Shown here one piece after another: positions 1 to 14,300 of a stretch of DNA of 64,000 nucleotides (the first letter of the stretch is position 1; each line of letters opens with the position of its first letter). A program made the translations under genes and the position numbers. Source of the stretch: Bacteroidales bacterium (GTDB lineage: Bacteria > Bacteroidota > Bacteroidia > Bacteroidales > VadinHA17); NCBI GenBank assembly GCA_021738535.1, contig JAIPBU010000018.1, positions 1-64,000 of the forward strand, read 5' to 3'. A model generated the notes under the pieces. It ran no database searches, was not told the origin of the DNA, and saw only the letters and a program-made list of their open reading frames with translations.

Positions 1-1230
1 TACCGCAGTCATCAGTTACTGAATAAGTCCTGGTTATTGTCTCGGGGCAGGTATTGCCGTCTGATACATCACCTACAAATGCAACAACAGGTGCTGCCGT
101 GCAGTTATCTGCCTCATCATCAACAACCGTTACATCCGGGGCAGGAACATCACCTGAACACTCTACCGTGACAGGTGAAGGATCGCTTGCCGTTGGGGCT
201 GTAATATCATTAACAGTTATCGTCTGAGTGATCTGGCTGGCATTGCCACAATTATCAGCAACTTCGTATGTTCTTGTTATTGTTTCCGGGCAGGTATTAT
301 TATCTGACACATCACTTATCCATGTAAAGCTTGAGGCATCAATACCACAATTATCAACTGCTGTTCCCCCTGCCAGTTCAAATGCAGGCAGGCTGACATA
401 GGGAGCATCTACATCGGAGCCACATTCGAAACTCAGTGGTGCCGGTGAAGTCAGTGTTGGGGGCGTTATATCATCCACTGTTATTGATTGTGCAACAGTT
501 CCGATATTACCGCAATTATCTTCTATCTGGTAGATACGTGTAATAAGCTCCGGACATGTATTACCATCACTTGACTCATTCACCATCGTAAAGCTTGCAG
601 TGTTTATGCCACAATTATCACTGGCTGTACCTCCTGCTGCAGTCCACTGCACATAATTAGCATAGGCTGCAGGAACATCTGACAGACATTCAACTGTAAT
701 ATCCGGAGGAGCCGTCATGGTAGGAGTGGTAATATCATTAACTGTAATAGTCTGATCCACAGTTATGGAGTTACCACAATCATCAGTTACTGAATATGTA
801 CGTGTTATTACTTCGGGGCAGGTATTACCGTCTGATACATCGCCCACGAAAGCAACGACAGGTGAGGCGGTGCAGTTGTCTGCCTCATCAGTTACCACAC
901 TTATGTCAGGAGCAGGCACACCAGAGAGGCATTCTACAGAAATAGGTGCAGGATCACTTGCTGTTGGAGCAGTAACATCATTTACTGTGATAGTCTGATC
1001 ACATGTAGCTGTATTTCCGTTTGCATCAGATATCTGGTAAGTACGTGTTATTATCTCAGGGCAGGTATTGCCATCTGTAACATCTCCTGTATGAACAAGG
1101 GATGCTGCATCAATACCGCAGTTATCAAATGCGGATCCTCCTGCTGCTGTGAAAGCTGCATAATCTGCATATACTGCAGGGACATCAGACGTACACTCTA
1201 CTGTGATACCGGGTGGGCATGTAATTGAAG
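1..1230 (-). repeat. Tandem HYR-like coding repeats with a 771-bp higher-order period
   Basis: On the minus strand this stretch codes for about five units of roughly 85 residues. Each has a VEC..DVPAP/AxY start, a DNC core, and a (D)GNTCPExITRxY..DxCGN end. Two unit types can be told apart: one with AGGTAxDNCGI and one with DEADNCTAxPVVAFVGDVSDGN. The second type recurs at high DNA identity: bases 1-130 closely match 772-901, an offset of 771 bp. This suggests duplication of a multi-unit block. Such repeats form stalks in surface adhesins. Confidence 0.75.
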
Positions 1231-4200
1231 GATCTATATCATCAATAATTGTAACCACTGCGGTACAATTATCTGAATTACCACTATTATCCGTTACAGT
1301 AAGAATAACATTATTGGGGCCAACATCACTGCAATCAAAGGTACTAACGTCAATGGTCATACTCTGAATACCACAGGCATCAAATGAACCATTATCCACA
1401 TCTGCTGCTACTATTGAGGCATTACCGGTTACATCGAGTGATACAGTTATATCCTGGCAAATAACAGTTGGTGGCGTAAGGTCAGCTACTGTAATATTCA
1501 CAGGCACATTATCGGTACAAGCAATTGCATCGCGGGCCTGAACAGTATAAGACCCTGAAGTAAGACCTGAGAAAGTATGGGGTGAAGTAAACCAGTTTGT
1601 TCCCCCGTCAATACTCAGTTCATGAATACCCAGTCCACCGGATGCACTTACAGTAACTTCTCCGTCGGATGCGCCCGGACAACTTTCATCTGTTTGGGCA
1701 TCTATAGTTGCTGTGACTTCGTATACTGCAACATCGGCATCTACTGTATTAGAGCAACCTGCAGCGGTAGTAACTGCCACTTCAACATTACCGGTTCCTG
1801 TGCTGGTCCATTGCACAGTTGCATAGTCATCAGAAGAACTACCTCCGGCAAGGATGCTACCACCGGTTACAGTCCATGCATAATTATTATATGTTGTTGA
1901 AAGTGTATATGTCTCTGTTGAATTCAGGCAAGTTGTTACAGCAACAGGAGCTATAAACGATGGAGCAGGTACGGGATTAATTGACACACTGTCAATAACA
2001 GATGATTCACAGTCGCCAAATACGGAAGGTTCAGTAATATTTGTTTTTACCACTCCATCCGTAACAGCCAGATCCCATGTAACATCAATTTCATTTGTGT
2101 CGGTAATTGCCGAAATTATGGTACCGTTTTCCACTTCCCATGCATATGTTGCATCTGCATCATATCCCACAGTATAAGTAACAGTTGAGCCCTCACAGGC
2201 ACCTGTATAAAGAACAGATATGTTATCTGTTGTAAGACCATCCTTAGTAAATATAAGTGTATCTGTATCAGTACAGCCGTTGCCATCGGTCACAGTAAGA
2301 GCTACTTCATAAGTGCCGTCAGCGAGGAACCAGCTTAATAGCGGTGTTTCGTCTGTTGAAGTATTTGAGGTACTTACTGAGAAGGGGATCAGGGTAATAG
2401 TCATAAAAGGATCAACCGAATCATCAAGACCATCCCAGAAATAAGTATAATTACCATCACCGCCTACCACATCAGAATCATATAAAGCAGCTATACCGGG
2501 TACAGCATTACAGCTTTGAACCGACAAGGATGTTATATCAAGAGAACTTTCCACTGTAACATTTGAAACACATGTAGAAGTATTCCCGGAATTATCAATT
2601 ACTGTAAGAGTAACTGGCACCTCACCCTGGTCAGCACATGTAAAACTGGAAACATCAATTGACAGCGAAGCAATTCCACAATTATCGGTGCTTCCATTAT
2701 CCACATCTGCTGCAACGATTGAAGCATTTCCTGTAGCATCAAGGGTTACTGTTATATCTTTACAATTGGCAACAGGGTCTTCATTGTCAATAATTTCAAC
2801 ATTAAATTTACATGAATCAACTTTTGCAGGTCCGTCCCACAGGTAGTAGACAACTTCAGTGATGCCTACCGGGAAGAAGTCACCCGGATCAAAATTGTTG
2901 GTCACTGTAAGTGCTGTACAGATAGCTTCCGGGGCGGGGGCAGTCCAGGATACTATAGCACCACAGTCTCCCGGGTCATTATTTTGTGTAATATCTGTCG
3001 GGCAGCTGGTAAATACAGGGGTACATTCTATTACATGTCCTACTGCATATTCGTAAGTCATGGTTGTAATACCATTGCGCCTGACAGTGTCAGTTAATAC
3101 ACTGGCATGCGTTCCGTTAAGCAACCAGTCTGATCCGGAAGAATAACGGCTAAGCAGCCTGCTGTTTTCAGTGAGCGGATAGCTGCCAAATCCATCAGCT
3201 ACAGCATCAATATCGAAACCCACGGCTGCATCAATAGAGAATCCTCCTGCAAAGGTCATCTTCCAGTATCCCTCATTAAATGTTCCGTCCACTACGAAAA
3301 GCCCGTCATTCAACGGTAATCCCTGGTCCAGTGGATCACTCTCAACAAATTCAAGTTGTAATCGCCCTGAATTGGAAATATTAGTTGCATTAAGGACGAA
3401 TGACCTGTTGTTGGATGATGTTCCCAGGGGATATAGAATATCCCTGTTATCATCAGCCGTTGAGGAAAGCCAGTATACAAGTTTACCGACAACATAACCG
3501 CTGTTGTTTACAAGAGCTCCTCTGTCTGTTGCATCAACACCAATGGTAAGTACTTTTCCTGAAGCAAGAATAAAATTACCTCCGTTCATCAACAGGGTAT
3601 CCTCAACCTGTACATTATGGTCAGAGAGAACAGAGCTGGCAGCTCCTATTTCAAAATCATAGAATATTTCATTATCACCTGTGTTACGGTTGATATTCTG
3701 GGAAGAAGTGCCGTCAAAAAGAACTTTACCATTCTGTGCATTGAAGGTACCGTTACTCTGCCAGTCGCCGTTAAGGGTAATACTGTAATTATTGGCAGCA
3801 TCTGCATCAAGTGTTGTTCCTGTATTCAGGATAGTAAGATCATTAGTTACTACAATATCTCCACAAAGAGTTTTTGTAGCATTTCCGCTTACAGTAAGAT
3901 CATAGTAGATAAGAGGCTCTATACATTGAGCTGCATCAGCTGAATATATAATTTCACCTGTGCCACTGTTAATATTACCACCGGCAACAGTATCAATAAC
4001 TGCTTCAGTAATATCCAGGCTGTATGATCCCAGGTCAATAAGACCTGAAGCAGAACTAACAACAACACCACCTACCTGCGTATTAGCTGTAAGAGTAACA
4101 TTATGTGATACCGTTACTTCCTCATCGCCGGCAGGAACATTAAGCAGCCAGGTATTGGGATCGTTCCAGTTACCATCCTGGACTGTAATATTACGTCCAA

Positions 4201-7200
4201 CTCCGATAAAGAACACATTACCATCATCCAGACTTATATTTCCTTTTCGTACGTACTTGCCGTACCTGTTGCTCAGTATCTCTGCTCTTGTTCCGCCATT
4301 ACCAAGGTCACCATCATCATCAATAAACAGGATATAATTATCGTATCCTGCAGGGCGGGCAGGTATTGCGGATGTATCTATTGCAATTCTTATTGCTCCT
4401 ATATCATTGGTTTTATCAACGATCCATTCCCTTTCAAGTCGTTCAACACCTGTATATCCAGCAGGAAGACCGGATGTTGTCCATGTATCCTTGTTTGCAT
4501 TATCATGCCCTATCATCAGGTAATCGCCTTCATCCAGAGATTGAGGCTCATCTATTAATACAAGACCTGTTCCTTTTGATATAATATGAGATGTTGAATT
4601 AAACCGTCCCATTCCAAATACTTCATAGCTATTCGTGGCATCATAGGTAAACAGCTCTGTTCCAGGGGCATGTCCATACTTGGAAGCAAAGTAATTATTC
4701 ATCAGGTTGTTCTGGACCTCTGTCAGTAAAGTATTGTAACTAAGGAATTCCAGGATTTTTCCTGTAAAGTAGTAGCCTTCGCCATTTTCACCGCTATTAA
4801 TATCTGTATGAAATCTTGATCCATTATTCATAAACCCGAGCCCAATATCTCCACCGTGAGCAAAGAGGTTTCCGGCACCGCTTGCCGTTCCAAACAGGCT
4901 GCCATTGAGGTATGCTCTTATCTCACCTGCTGACGCTTCGTATTCCAGCATAGCTGTATATGTATTACCGGCGGCTACAGGAGTATTTGAATAAATATAT
5001 AACCATGGTGTGGTTGCATCATCATTAGCATCATTATATCCACCAATATATAACTGGCCTCCTTCAATATAAATATTAAGACCACGGCCTGAGCCTCCCT
5101 GCTCATATATAACCTGCCGTGAAGTGATATCTGAACCTGTCTCAAATGATGCTATAAGAGTTTTTGTGGTATAAGGTCCTCCTGTATTGAAATCCGGATC
5201 ATCAGCAATTCCCAGTCCGTCGTTACTTCCGTCAAATAATACCACAGGCCTTTCATTAACATTATCTGTTAAATTATCCCTGTAATCAGGTTTACGTGAT
5301 CCGTTACCCTGAGATGCATCATGAGAATTTCCTGATACATCAGGCCAGGTAGTCACAGCATCACCATCTGTGAAACCCGGCATAGAATCAGACTTCAGCC
5401 AGACCTGGTAATTACCACCGTCTCCAACACCACCGGGACCTATAAATCCCTTGCCGTCATCATCATATATTGTATATGTAAATGTTGAACTTCCTGGTAC
5501 AAGGCTTGCATTTCTAACGCTGTCAATGGTAATAACAATAGTCTCATCCGGTTCTTCTATAATATCATTGAAAACAGAAAACTCAAGACTGTCAGTCACA
5601 GAACCTGCCGGAATTGTAATATAGCTCTCATCAAGTATTACATAATCATAATCACCGGCATATACATTATTAGCTGTTCCTCCGGATGAAGAATAATAAA
5701 CCGTTACATCATTACCTGATGCATTATCCATTTCAAGGTATAACCTTACTGGTGAGAAGCTCTCTGCTCCTCCTCCGCTTAATGGTGCTGAAAAACTAAG
5801 GTTCGGAACTAAATCATTATCGACAACAGTATACGTAAACACCTGGTTTGCACCAAGATTTGCATTGGTAGGAGCTGAAAGAGTTACCACAACAGTCTCA
5901 TCCGGCTCATCCACCACATCATCAATAATGCTTAGAGGAATAGTTCCCGTTGTATTATTTGCAGGAATACTAAGAACTCCAGCCACAAGAGTATAATCGA
6001 CTCCCAGTCCTGATGCCGTTCCACCTGTTACTTCATAATTCACGGTTGTCGGATTAGCAGGATCAGCAATATCAAGTGTTACTTCAATATTATATGATGT
6101 AACACTTTCATCATTAGTGGCAGTAGTATTAGTAAATTCAATACTCCTCAGGTTATCATCGTCTTGTATTGTATAAGTATAAGTTGTATTGGCTCCAAGA
6201 TCAATTCCCGGGGTTGGATTACTAAGTTCAAGTTCTATTCTTTCATCCGCTTCCGGGTCAGTATCATTGAGTATGTCGAGCTGGAATGTGGTTGACCTGC
6301 TTCCCGCCGGAATCAGTACCGATGATACACCGATTGTAAAATCATCATCTTCAATTGCTTCTATTCCAATAACTGACAGATCTGCAGATACATTGGACGA
6401 GGTCCTGAAATTCAGGCTTACCTCCACATCAACAGGAGAAACAGATTCACTTCCCAGGTCAGAAGAAACAGTAAACCGGATTGTCGGTTTTATGACTCCT
6501 ACAGTGAAGTATTTATCATTTGAAAGGTCGATATTCTGGGCTGTATAGAGGCCGGTAGATGCATCTTCAACAAGTTCGACCATAGTGTATCCCGAGGTAA
6601 AATCACCATCGTCATCGGTAATCAGTACATAAGTATAATTTCCAAAGAAAGGATTTGGATCAAAGCCATCCATATCTGCTCCCAAACGAACCGTTCCGAT
6701 AGAGTTTGTCCTGTCATCGGTTCTCCATATACGTTCTGATCTGCGGATATTGGGATCACTATCCGGGACATTAACATCGGTCCATGATAATGGATCTCCA
6801 TTATGTCCTGCCAGCAGGTATTCACCGTTATCCATTCCGGAAGGATTATCAATTCTTATTACACCGGCTCCCTGTGCTATAGCATGGCTGTTACTCAGGT
6901 CATCCTGGCCAATACCAAATAATTCATAACCGTAATTATTCTGATGATCATAATAGTCATTAGCTATAGAAATACCGTACTTAGCTGCCAGGTAGTTATT
7001 TACAATTTTCTGTTGAGCTTGATTATATACAATATTACTTACAATTAGCTCACCAATATAGCCATTAAAGTAATGATCCTCACCGCCATCGGGACCGTCC
7101 CAGAAATAACTGTCATTATCCATAGCACCTACACCAATGTCACCGGGGTGCGCAAATAATCTACCTGCTCCCGATAATGTATCTATCAGAGCACCGTTCA

Positions 7201-10200
7201 ACCAACCAGTAACGCCTCCGCTGCCACCATCAAAGTTAAACTGGAGCATTGCATAGTAAGGTGTATTTGGAGAAATAACAGTATCAACATCAATGTATGA
7301 CCATGGAGTTGTCAAACCACCATCATCATTATTCTCATTCCATCCTGAGAGGTACAGGGAGTCATTTTCGATGTAAATATTCAAACCTCTTACTCCACCA
7401 CCTTCCTCATAAAGTACCTGCCTTGTAGATATATCGCTCCCGGTCCTGAATGAAACTATTATAGTTTTTTTGTCATATGGCCCACCGGTATTTATGTCAG
7501 TATGATCCGGGATATTCAGGAACTGGGAGAAACCGCTGTTAAACTGTACCACGGGTCTTGAGTTCCACATATTTTCAAGGTAAAGTGGCTGTTGAGCGGG
7601 GTCTGTTTGTACAGCATCATGATTATTGCTTGTAACATCAGGCCATGTACCAACATTATCGCCATTTGATAAACTTCCTGCATTATAAGCATTCAGCCAT
7701 ACTTTATTCTGGTTAAAGTTAGCTACTCCACCGGGTCCTTCCCAGCCCAGACCGTCATCATCCTGGATAGTATAAACAAATGTACTGGTAGCCCCCACTG
7801 TACAGTTAACCGGGTTACTGAGAGCAACCTGCAGGTTTTCTGCTGTTTCCTCAGCAATATCATCAATAATACTTATAAGTACACTGTCGCTGCTCTCGCC
7901 TGCCGGGATTGTAATTGTTCCGCTGGCTACAGTGAAGTCACTACCTCCTGTAGCTGTTAATCCTGTAATATCATAATCGACCTGGGCGTCAATATCAGAC
8001 ACTGCCGACAGTTGAATGCCTGCATATACTGTCTGGAAAGATTCCAGGCCTCCACCGCTGCCACTACTAAATGACACTTCTGGTGCAGCATCGTTATCAT
8101 TAATGGTATAGGTAAACAGGGTATTTGCTCCGAGGTTTGTATTAAGAGAGCCAGTTCCTATGAGTTCTATCTCAATTGTTTCTGCATTCTCGAAAAGTGC
8201 ATCTTCAATTATGCTTAATGATATATCTGCAGTAAGGTCTCCTGCAGGAATAACAAGTGTATCATTACTGAAAAAGAAATCGCTGCCATCAGTTGCAGTT
8301 CCGCCTGTTGCCTCGTAGGCTATTTTCGAATCTGTATCCGGGTTTGATGAGTTCAATCCTACTTCTATAAGTATGGGAGTCAGGCCCTCATCACCATTGC
8401 CTGTTGCCGGAGTGGCTGTAAATTCAGCAGTACGTGCATTATCATTATCATTGATCGTGTATGTATGACTGGTATTTGTACCCAGGAATCCAATAGATGG
8501 ATTAGAAATATCAACTATTACAATTTCATCAGCCTCCACGATTGCATCATCATTAATAGTGAGAGAAATATTCGCAGTAGTAGAACCGGCAGGTATAGTA
8601 ACTGAACTGCCTGGCAGACTGTAGTCTGAAGCACCGGCAGAGCCGCCCGAAACAGCATAATCAACAGTAATATCCTGTTTATAGGCAAAATTTAAGCTTA
8701 GTTCGAGCAAGGCCGGTGACGCATCCTCAAGATCATTTGATGTTGTTGATGTAAATTGTACCTCAGGTCGTGTAACTGCTATGGTAATATATTCATCATC
8801 ACCAGGGTTAAGACCGGAAACTGAGTAGAAATCACCTGTCAGCGACATCGGATAAATTGTTGCTCCCGAGCTGAAATCGTTATCATTATCCACGAGCAGA
8901 ACATAATTATTATATTCTGAGGGTTTGGCGGGTAAATAATTTGTGTCTATCGAAACGGCCAGGCTTCCGGGATCACCTGTCTCATCAATTCTCCATTCCC
9001 TTGCAATTCTCCTGATTGAACCTGCGGGGAGTTCTGCATTAACCCATGTTCCAAGAGTATCGCCGTTATGACCAAACATCAGATATTCATCATCATCAAG
9101 GTCAAGTGCATTACTTACAAGCAGGATATTTGATGACATTGCTGCTGTATGCAGAGTATCAATTGCTTCACGGCCAATACCTGCAACATCTTCGCCATAT
9201 AATCCGTCATGGGCATAAAGATCGTACAGAACCGGAAGCCCGTATTTAGAGCTTAAATAGTTATTTACGATTTTTACCTGGGCATTATTAAGGTAAATAT
9301 TATAAGCAATCATTTCAGCCATATCGCCTTCGAAATACCTGTCTGAAGAAAAAGCACCTGAAGGTCCTAGTCCTGCACCAATGTAATAGAGATCATCTAC
9401 TGTTACCGGAATATTTGTCACTCCTGCGCTTGATGCTTCACCGGGCATACCACCATTGACGAACCCTTCATATTCACCATATAATGCACCTGAGAAATTT
9501 CTTATAATACCTATTTTCCAATCATCCTGGGTAAATCCGTCATCAAATACCCTGTTTCCATTATTAAAACGCACTGCCATATCATATTCCAGACCGTAAT
9601 GTCTAATAGTGGATGGGTTACCGCTGGCCTGGCCAATAAATAAACCACTGTTATCTTCATCACTTGTTGTAGTGTTCTTTGCCACCATAAATACAGTGGA
9701 TGCTCCTGCACCGCTTATTCCCAGTGAGGTATTGGCACCAAGGTAGTCTCCTGCAGAACCACCATTATCGTCAAATCTAACTACGGACCTTCCATTAATA
9801 ACAGAGGATACAAGGTCCGGTTCCTGACCGGGAGCAAGATTGGAAGCATGGTTGGCATTACCTGACAGATCAAGCCAGTTTAACACATCAGCTCCCGTAG
9901 TAACCACGTTACTGTCGGCACTCAGCCATAGCTTGTTGTTCTGCTGATCCCCAACGCCACCGGGTCCTCTGAATCCGGTGTAGTCATCATCAGTAATGGT
10001 AAGAGTATGTTCAATATCTGCTGCTGCTCCGAGCGCAGCGCCTGAACCAACCAGGTTGGTTAACCGGAAAACTGCTGTTTCTTCCGGTTCTGTATCTGTA
10101 TCATTAATAATAGTGACACTAAACGAGGCAGATGTATCTCCTGCAGCAATTGTAAGAGTGGAAGGGCTTATAGTGTAATCACTTCCTGAGGATGCAGTAC

Positions 10201-11347
10201 CACCAGCAATATCTACGTAATCAAAAGAAATATCTGTTCCTGTCGGGTTGGTAAGAACTGCTTTTATATCGGTACTTCCAATATCTTCAGAAGCACTGGA
10301 TGTCTGTATCTCGAATACCAGCTCAGGCTTACTGTCATCATTTATTATGGTATATGTATGCTCTGTATTTGCACCAAGGTTTGCATTTAACGGGTTGCTG
10401 AGACCAACAATAACAGTTTCATCATTCTCAAAAATATCATCGCCGACTATATCAACCTGTATTATGGTTGAAACATCTCCGGGCAGCACTGTTGCAGTAC
10501 CTGCAGCAAGAGTAAAATCAACACCTCCACCGTCAGCTGATCCCCCGGTTACAGCATAATCAACTGTAGTAGGATTAATATTATCAACGCTGCTGATCCT
10601 TACTGTAAGATTTGCTGTGGCTGATGATTCGGTGCCGGAGCTGGAACTGATAGTAAAGTCTATTGTCCTGGTATTATCATTATCGTTTATAATATATTCG
10701 GTGGTATCCTGTGCACCCAGGTCAAGACCTGCAGATGGATTCTGCAGTTGCATTAAAATATTTTCATCGCTTTCGGTATCAGGATCATCAACTATGCTCA
10801 GGTTAAAAGTTCCGCTGTTTGTTCCTGCAACAATAGTTATTGTTCCGGAAGCAAGAGTGTAGTCGTCACCTGCACCTGTTGCTGTTCCGCCATAAGCAGA
10901 ATAATCAACTGTGACATCCTCGCCTAGTGATGTACTCAGCTGTGCTTCAACAACCACATCTGTTACTGATTCATCTCCCGAGGAACTGTTAGTTGTAAAT
11001 TCCACAAAAGGTCTGATTATGCCGAATGTAACATAGTCGCCATCCTGGACATCAACATTGTCAGAAACCCAATCTGTTCCGTCAAAGGTCATAGGTACTG
11101 CCCTGGCCCCGGAGGTAAAATCGCCATCGCTATCCAGCCATGCAACCCAAAAATTATAGTCAGGATCTGCTGCAGGTAATAGATCGGGGTTAACAGTAAT
11201 CTTAACCGATCCTATATCACCTGTTTCATCCATCCGCCATTCTCTTTCAATTCTCTTTATGGAGTCTGCAGGAGTTTCATTAAAAGTCCATGAATCAAAT
11301 GCACCATTATCATGAGCAAAAAGCATGTAATCACCTGCATCGAGGGA
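1..11347 (-). CDS. Continuation of the giant adhesin frame past the TGA; runs off the left edge
   Basis: Reading the minus strand in the same frame as 11348-15961, I see no further stop down to base 1, about 3780 codons. It has no start of its own: it resumes inside module three with SLDAGDY, which matches the equivalent place in the other modules. In order it encodes the rest of module three, Calx-beta repeats, modules four to six (starting near 9975, 7725 and 5440), further Calx-beta arrays, a beta-rich region at about 3300-4200 that starts with ITVQDGNWNDPNTW, PKD/Ig-like domains at about 1450-3060, and HYR-like repeats with VEC, DNCG and NTCPE motifs at 1-1250. The type IX C-terminal sorting domain expected for this class would lie beyond the window. 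Either the gene is interrupted by a recent nonsense change, the TGA is read through, or it is a sequence error. The long intact frame argues against an old pseudogene. Confidence 0.8.
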
Positions 11348-14300
11348 TCAGGCATTACTTATACGAAGCATACCGGCACTTTCAGCCGCGGTGTGATAAT
11401 CTCCCGCACCATACTGGCCGATACCTGCAAGATCTTCTGAATGAACTGACTCATACGCAAAATAATCGTGAGAGCTTGAAGAAATATCAAGTCCGTATTT
11501 TACAGCCAGGTAATTCTCAACAATTATCCTCTGGCTATTATTTAATTCATTATCATAGAATATTATCTCTGCCATATCACCATCAAAGTAGTCGGTAACA
11601 TGATCAGAATAACCAATAGAAGTTCCGTTTATTCCCGTGTTGATTGTTGCGCCTGAGGATGATGCTTCTGTTAATCCCACACCTTCAAGGTAAGCCTCCA
11701 CGGCAGTAACGTTTGCACCTGCAGCATTTCTAATTGTAAGCAACCTGGTATTCGTTGTGCCAAAACCTTCATTAAACACAATGTTGCCGTTTACCCTTAC
11801 AGCTACCTCTGCTGTAATTGAGTATGTGGAACCTGATCCTCCTGTCTGGGGATAATCTAAATTTACCAGTAGTCCGTCCCATGTACCAGTACTGGATGCC
11901 ATCTTACCAACAATGAATATGGTCCGACCGACATTCCCATTAATAATAGAAGGGCCGGTCATAAAATCAGAAGAACCGTCAAACCTGATGACTGGTTTAC
12001 CATTGAATACGGATGTTTTGTACAATGGCTGATCAGCAGCAGTGAGCTGACTGAAATCATTATTATTACCTGAGAAATCCTCCCATGTACCCACCTGGTC
12101 ATCATTGCTGAATCCGCTAAGTGAATCGGTTCTGAGCCACAGTTTATTATTGGAATCATCGCCTACTCCACCGGGGCCGGAATAACCATCAAAATCATTA
12201 TCATTTACAGTGACAGTATGTGTTAAAACTGTACCCGGGGATGCATCACCTGAAGCAATGCCGGAAATCTCTAAAATTATTGTTTCATCAGTTTCGATAT
12301 CAGTATCATCAGTCAGGGTAATATCAATAAACGCAGTTGTATTTCCTGACAGCACAGTCCCGGGACTGGCAGCTATAGTATAATCAGTGGCACCACCTGT
12401 GGCCGTACCTCCTGAAACAGTAAAATTAAAATCAACATCAGTTCCAAGGATGGCAGTCATTTGCACCTCCACCTGAACCACACCGCTACCTTCACTGAAG
12501 CTGGACGACGCAAGACTGAATTCAAGTGTCACACCATTTGTTGCCAGGCATATATAGTCACCATTATCAAGACTCAGATTGCCAGCTTCATAGTAACCTG
12601 AATTAAGAGTTAACGGATATGCGTTTGCCCCGGATGTAAAATCGCCATCATCATCAACCAGGAGGTAATAACCTGTCCCTCCTGAAGGAAGAGCCGGCAT
12701 CATATCTTCTTTCCATGCAACTGTAACGGTTGAGATATCATTGGTTTCAGAGACGTACCATTCTCTGGCAATCCTCTTCAGTGAATCTGACGGTGTTTCT
12801 GTATTTGTCCAGGTTGTATAGTCTGCGTCATTATGTCCAATAAGCAGGTAATCGCCATTATCCAGTCCTACAGGATCTTTTACCCGGAGCATACCGGCCG
12901 ACATTGCATCAATATGAAAATCTGTTGAGCTCTCTATCCCGATACCTGCCACATCGAAATTATAACCGGGATGCGATCCATACTTATCTGTTCCAACCGT
13001 CAATCCGTATTTAGCGGCCAGGTACGATTCAATAATATTACGGCGTGTCTGATTAAGATCAATATTATACACAAGTATCTCTGCCACGTCACCACCAAAA
13101 TACATTACGGGATTTATCAAATAGCCAAGACTTTGTTCTGTGAGGCTAACAATTGATTGATATTCCACAGTAACCAGTTCCGGCTGGTCATATATCCATT
13201 TATTGGGGTTTGTATTGGGTGTATCCTCATAGTAAATTGCCGAAAAAGCAGATCCGTTTTTGGCAAAACGGGCAGTGGTGGCACCTCCTCCGTCAAAACT
13301 GAACACACCTTCATCCCTGCCGTCAAGGGCCAGGTGAATATCATCATCATAACTGCCCCAGATCTGCCCCAGGTCAGATGTACTTTGCACACCGGTTTGT
13401 ATTTCATAAACCGAAAAAACGGTTTTCGCACTATAAGAATGGCTATCCTGGAAATAGTCGTTATTTCCGTCAAAACTTACAACCGGCTGGCCATTAATGA
13501 CATTATCGTTAAACAGGGGCTGGTTTGAAACAGTCCCCTGCGAAGCATTGTGGGCATTGCCTGAAATATCTTTCCACTGGTTTAAGGGATTACCATCTGC
13601 AACAGCCGTTATTGAATCAGCCCTGAGCCACAATTCATTTGACAGGTTATCACCTACCCCTCCGGGGCCTGTATAACCAAAGTCTGAATCATTATCAATG
13701 ATTGTATAATTATGCTGGTCCTGGGATCCAATAGTTCCGTTTGTTACATTGTTTATAGTAATAACTACTGTTTCCACAGGCTCCGGTGACGGATCATCCG
13801 TAACCGTAAATGTTATATTTGCACTCAGATCTCCTGCAGGAATTACGACAGAGCCATTATTAAGATCATGATCCCCATCAATGGTAGCTGTTCCTGAAAC
13901 TGTATAATCTACTGTAACATCCAGTAATGAAATAGCTGAAAGTTCCACGGGAACTGAAACGGGAGTCACCGACTCATCACCATCTGATGATGAAGTACTG
14001 AACTGTACGGAAGGATTGCCATCATTATCAACAATTGTGAGGGTATGCTCAATCGGATTAGTTGAAGACAGGTTGCCGTTAACAGGATTATGAAGCTCAA
14101 TGATTATTGTTTCATCATATTCATCATAGGGATCTTCAGCAATATTGACATCGAATGTTGCATTCAAGGACAATGGATCTATTGTTACTGTACCATCTGC
14201 AAGGGTATAATCTGTTCCACCTCCTGCAGCCGTTCCTCCTGTAACACGGTAATCCACATCAGTGGGATTAACGGGATCATGGGTACCTGCAGGTATTTCC

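Noticed and set aside
1-1230. Regular repeats considered as a CRISPR array
   Set aside because: Unit length is about 260 bp and the units are coding; there are no short identical repeats with unique spacers.
3617-4584. Several plus-strand frames of 70-125 codons inside the adhesin region
   Set aside because: They are opposite-strand shadows of the repeat-rich coding frame, and lack start signals and any recognisable domain.
11348-11350. TGA considered as selenocysteine codon
   Set aside because: The site aligns with variable non-Cys residues in the other modules, and no stable hairpin of the SECIS kind is evident just downstream.
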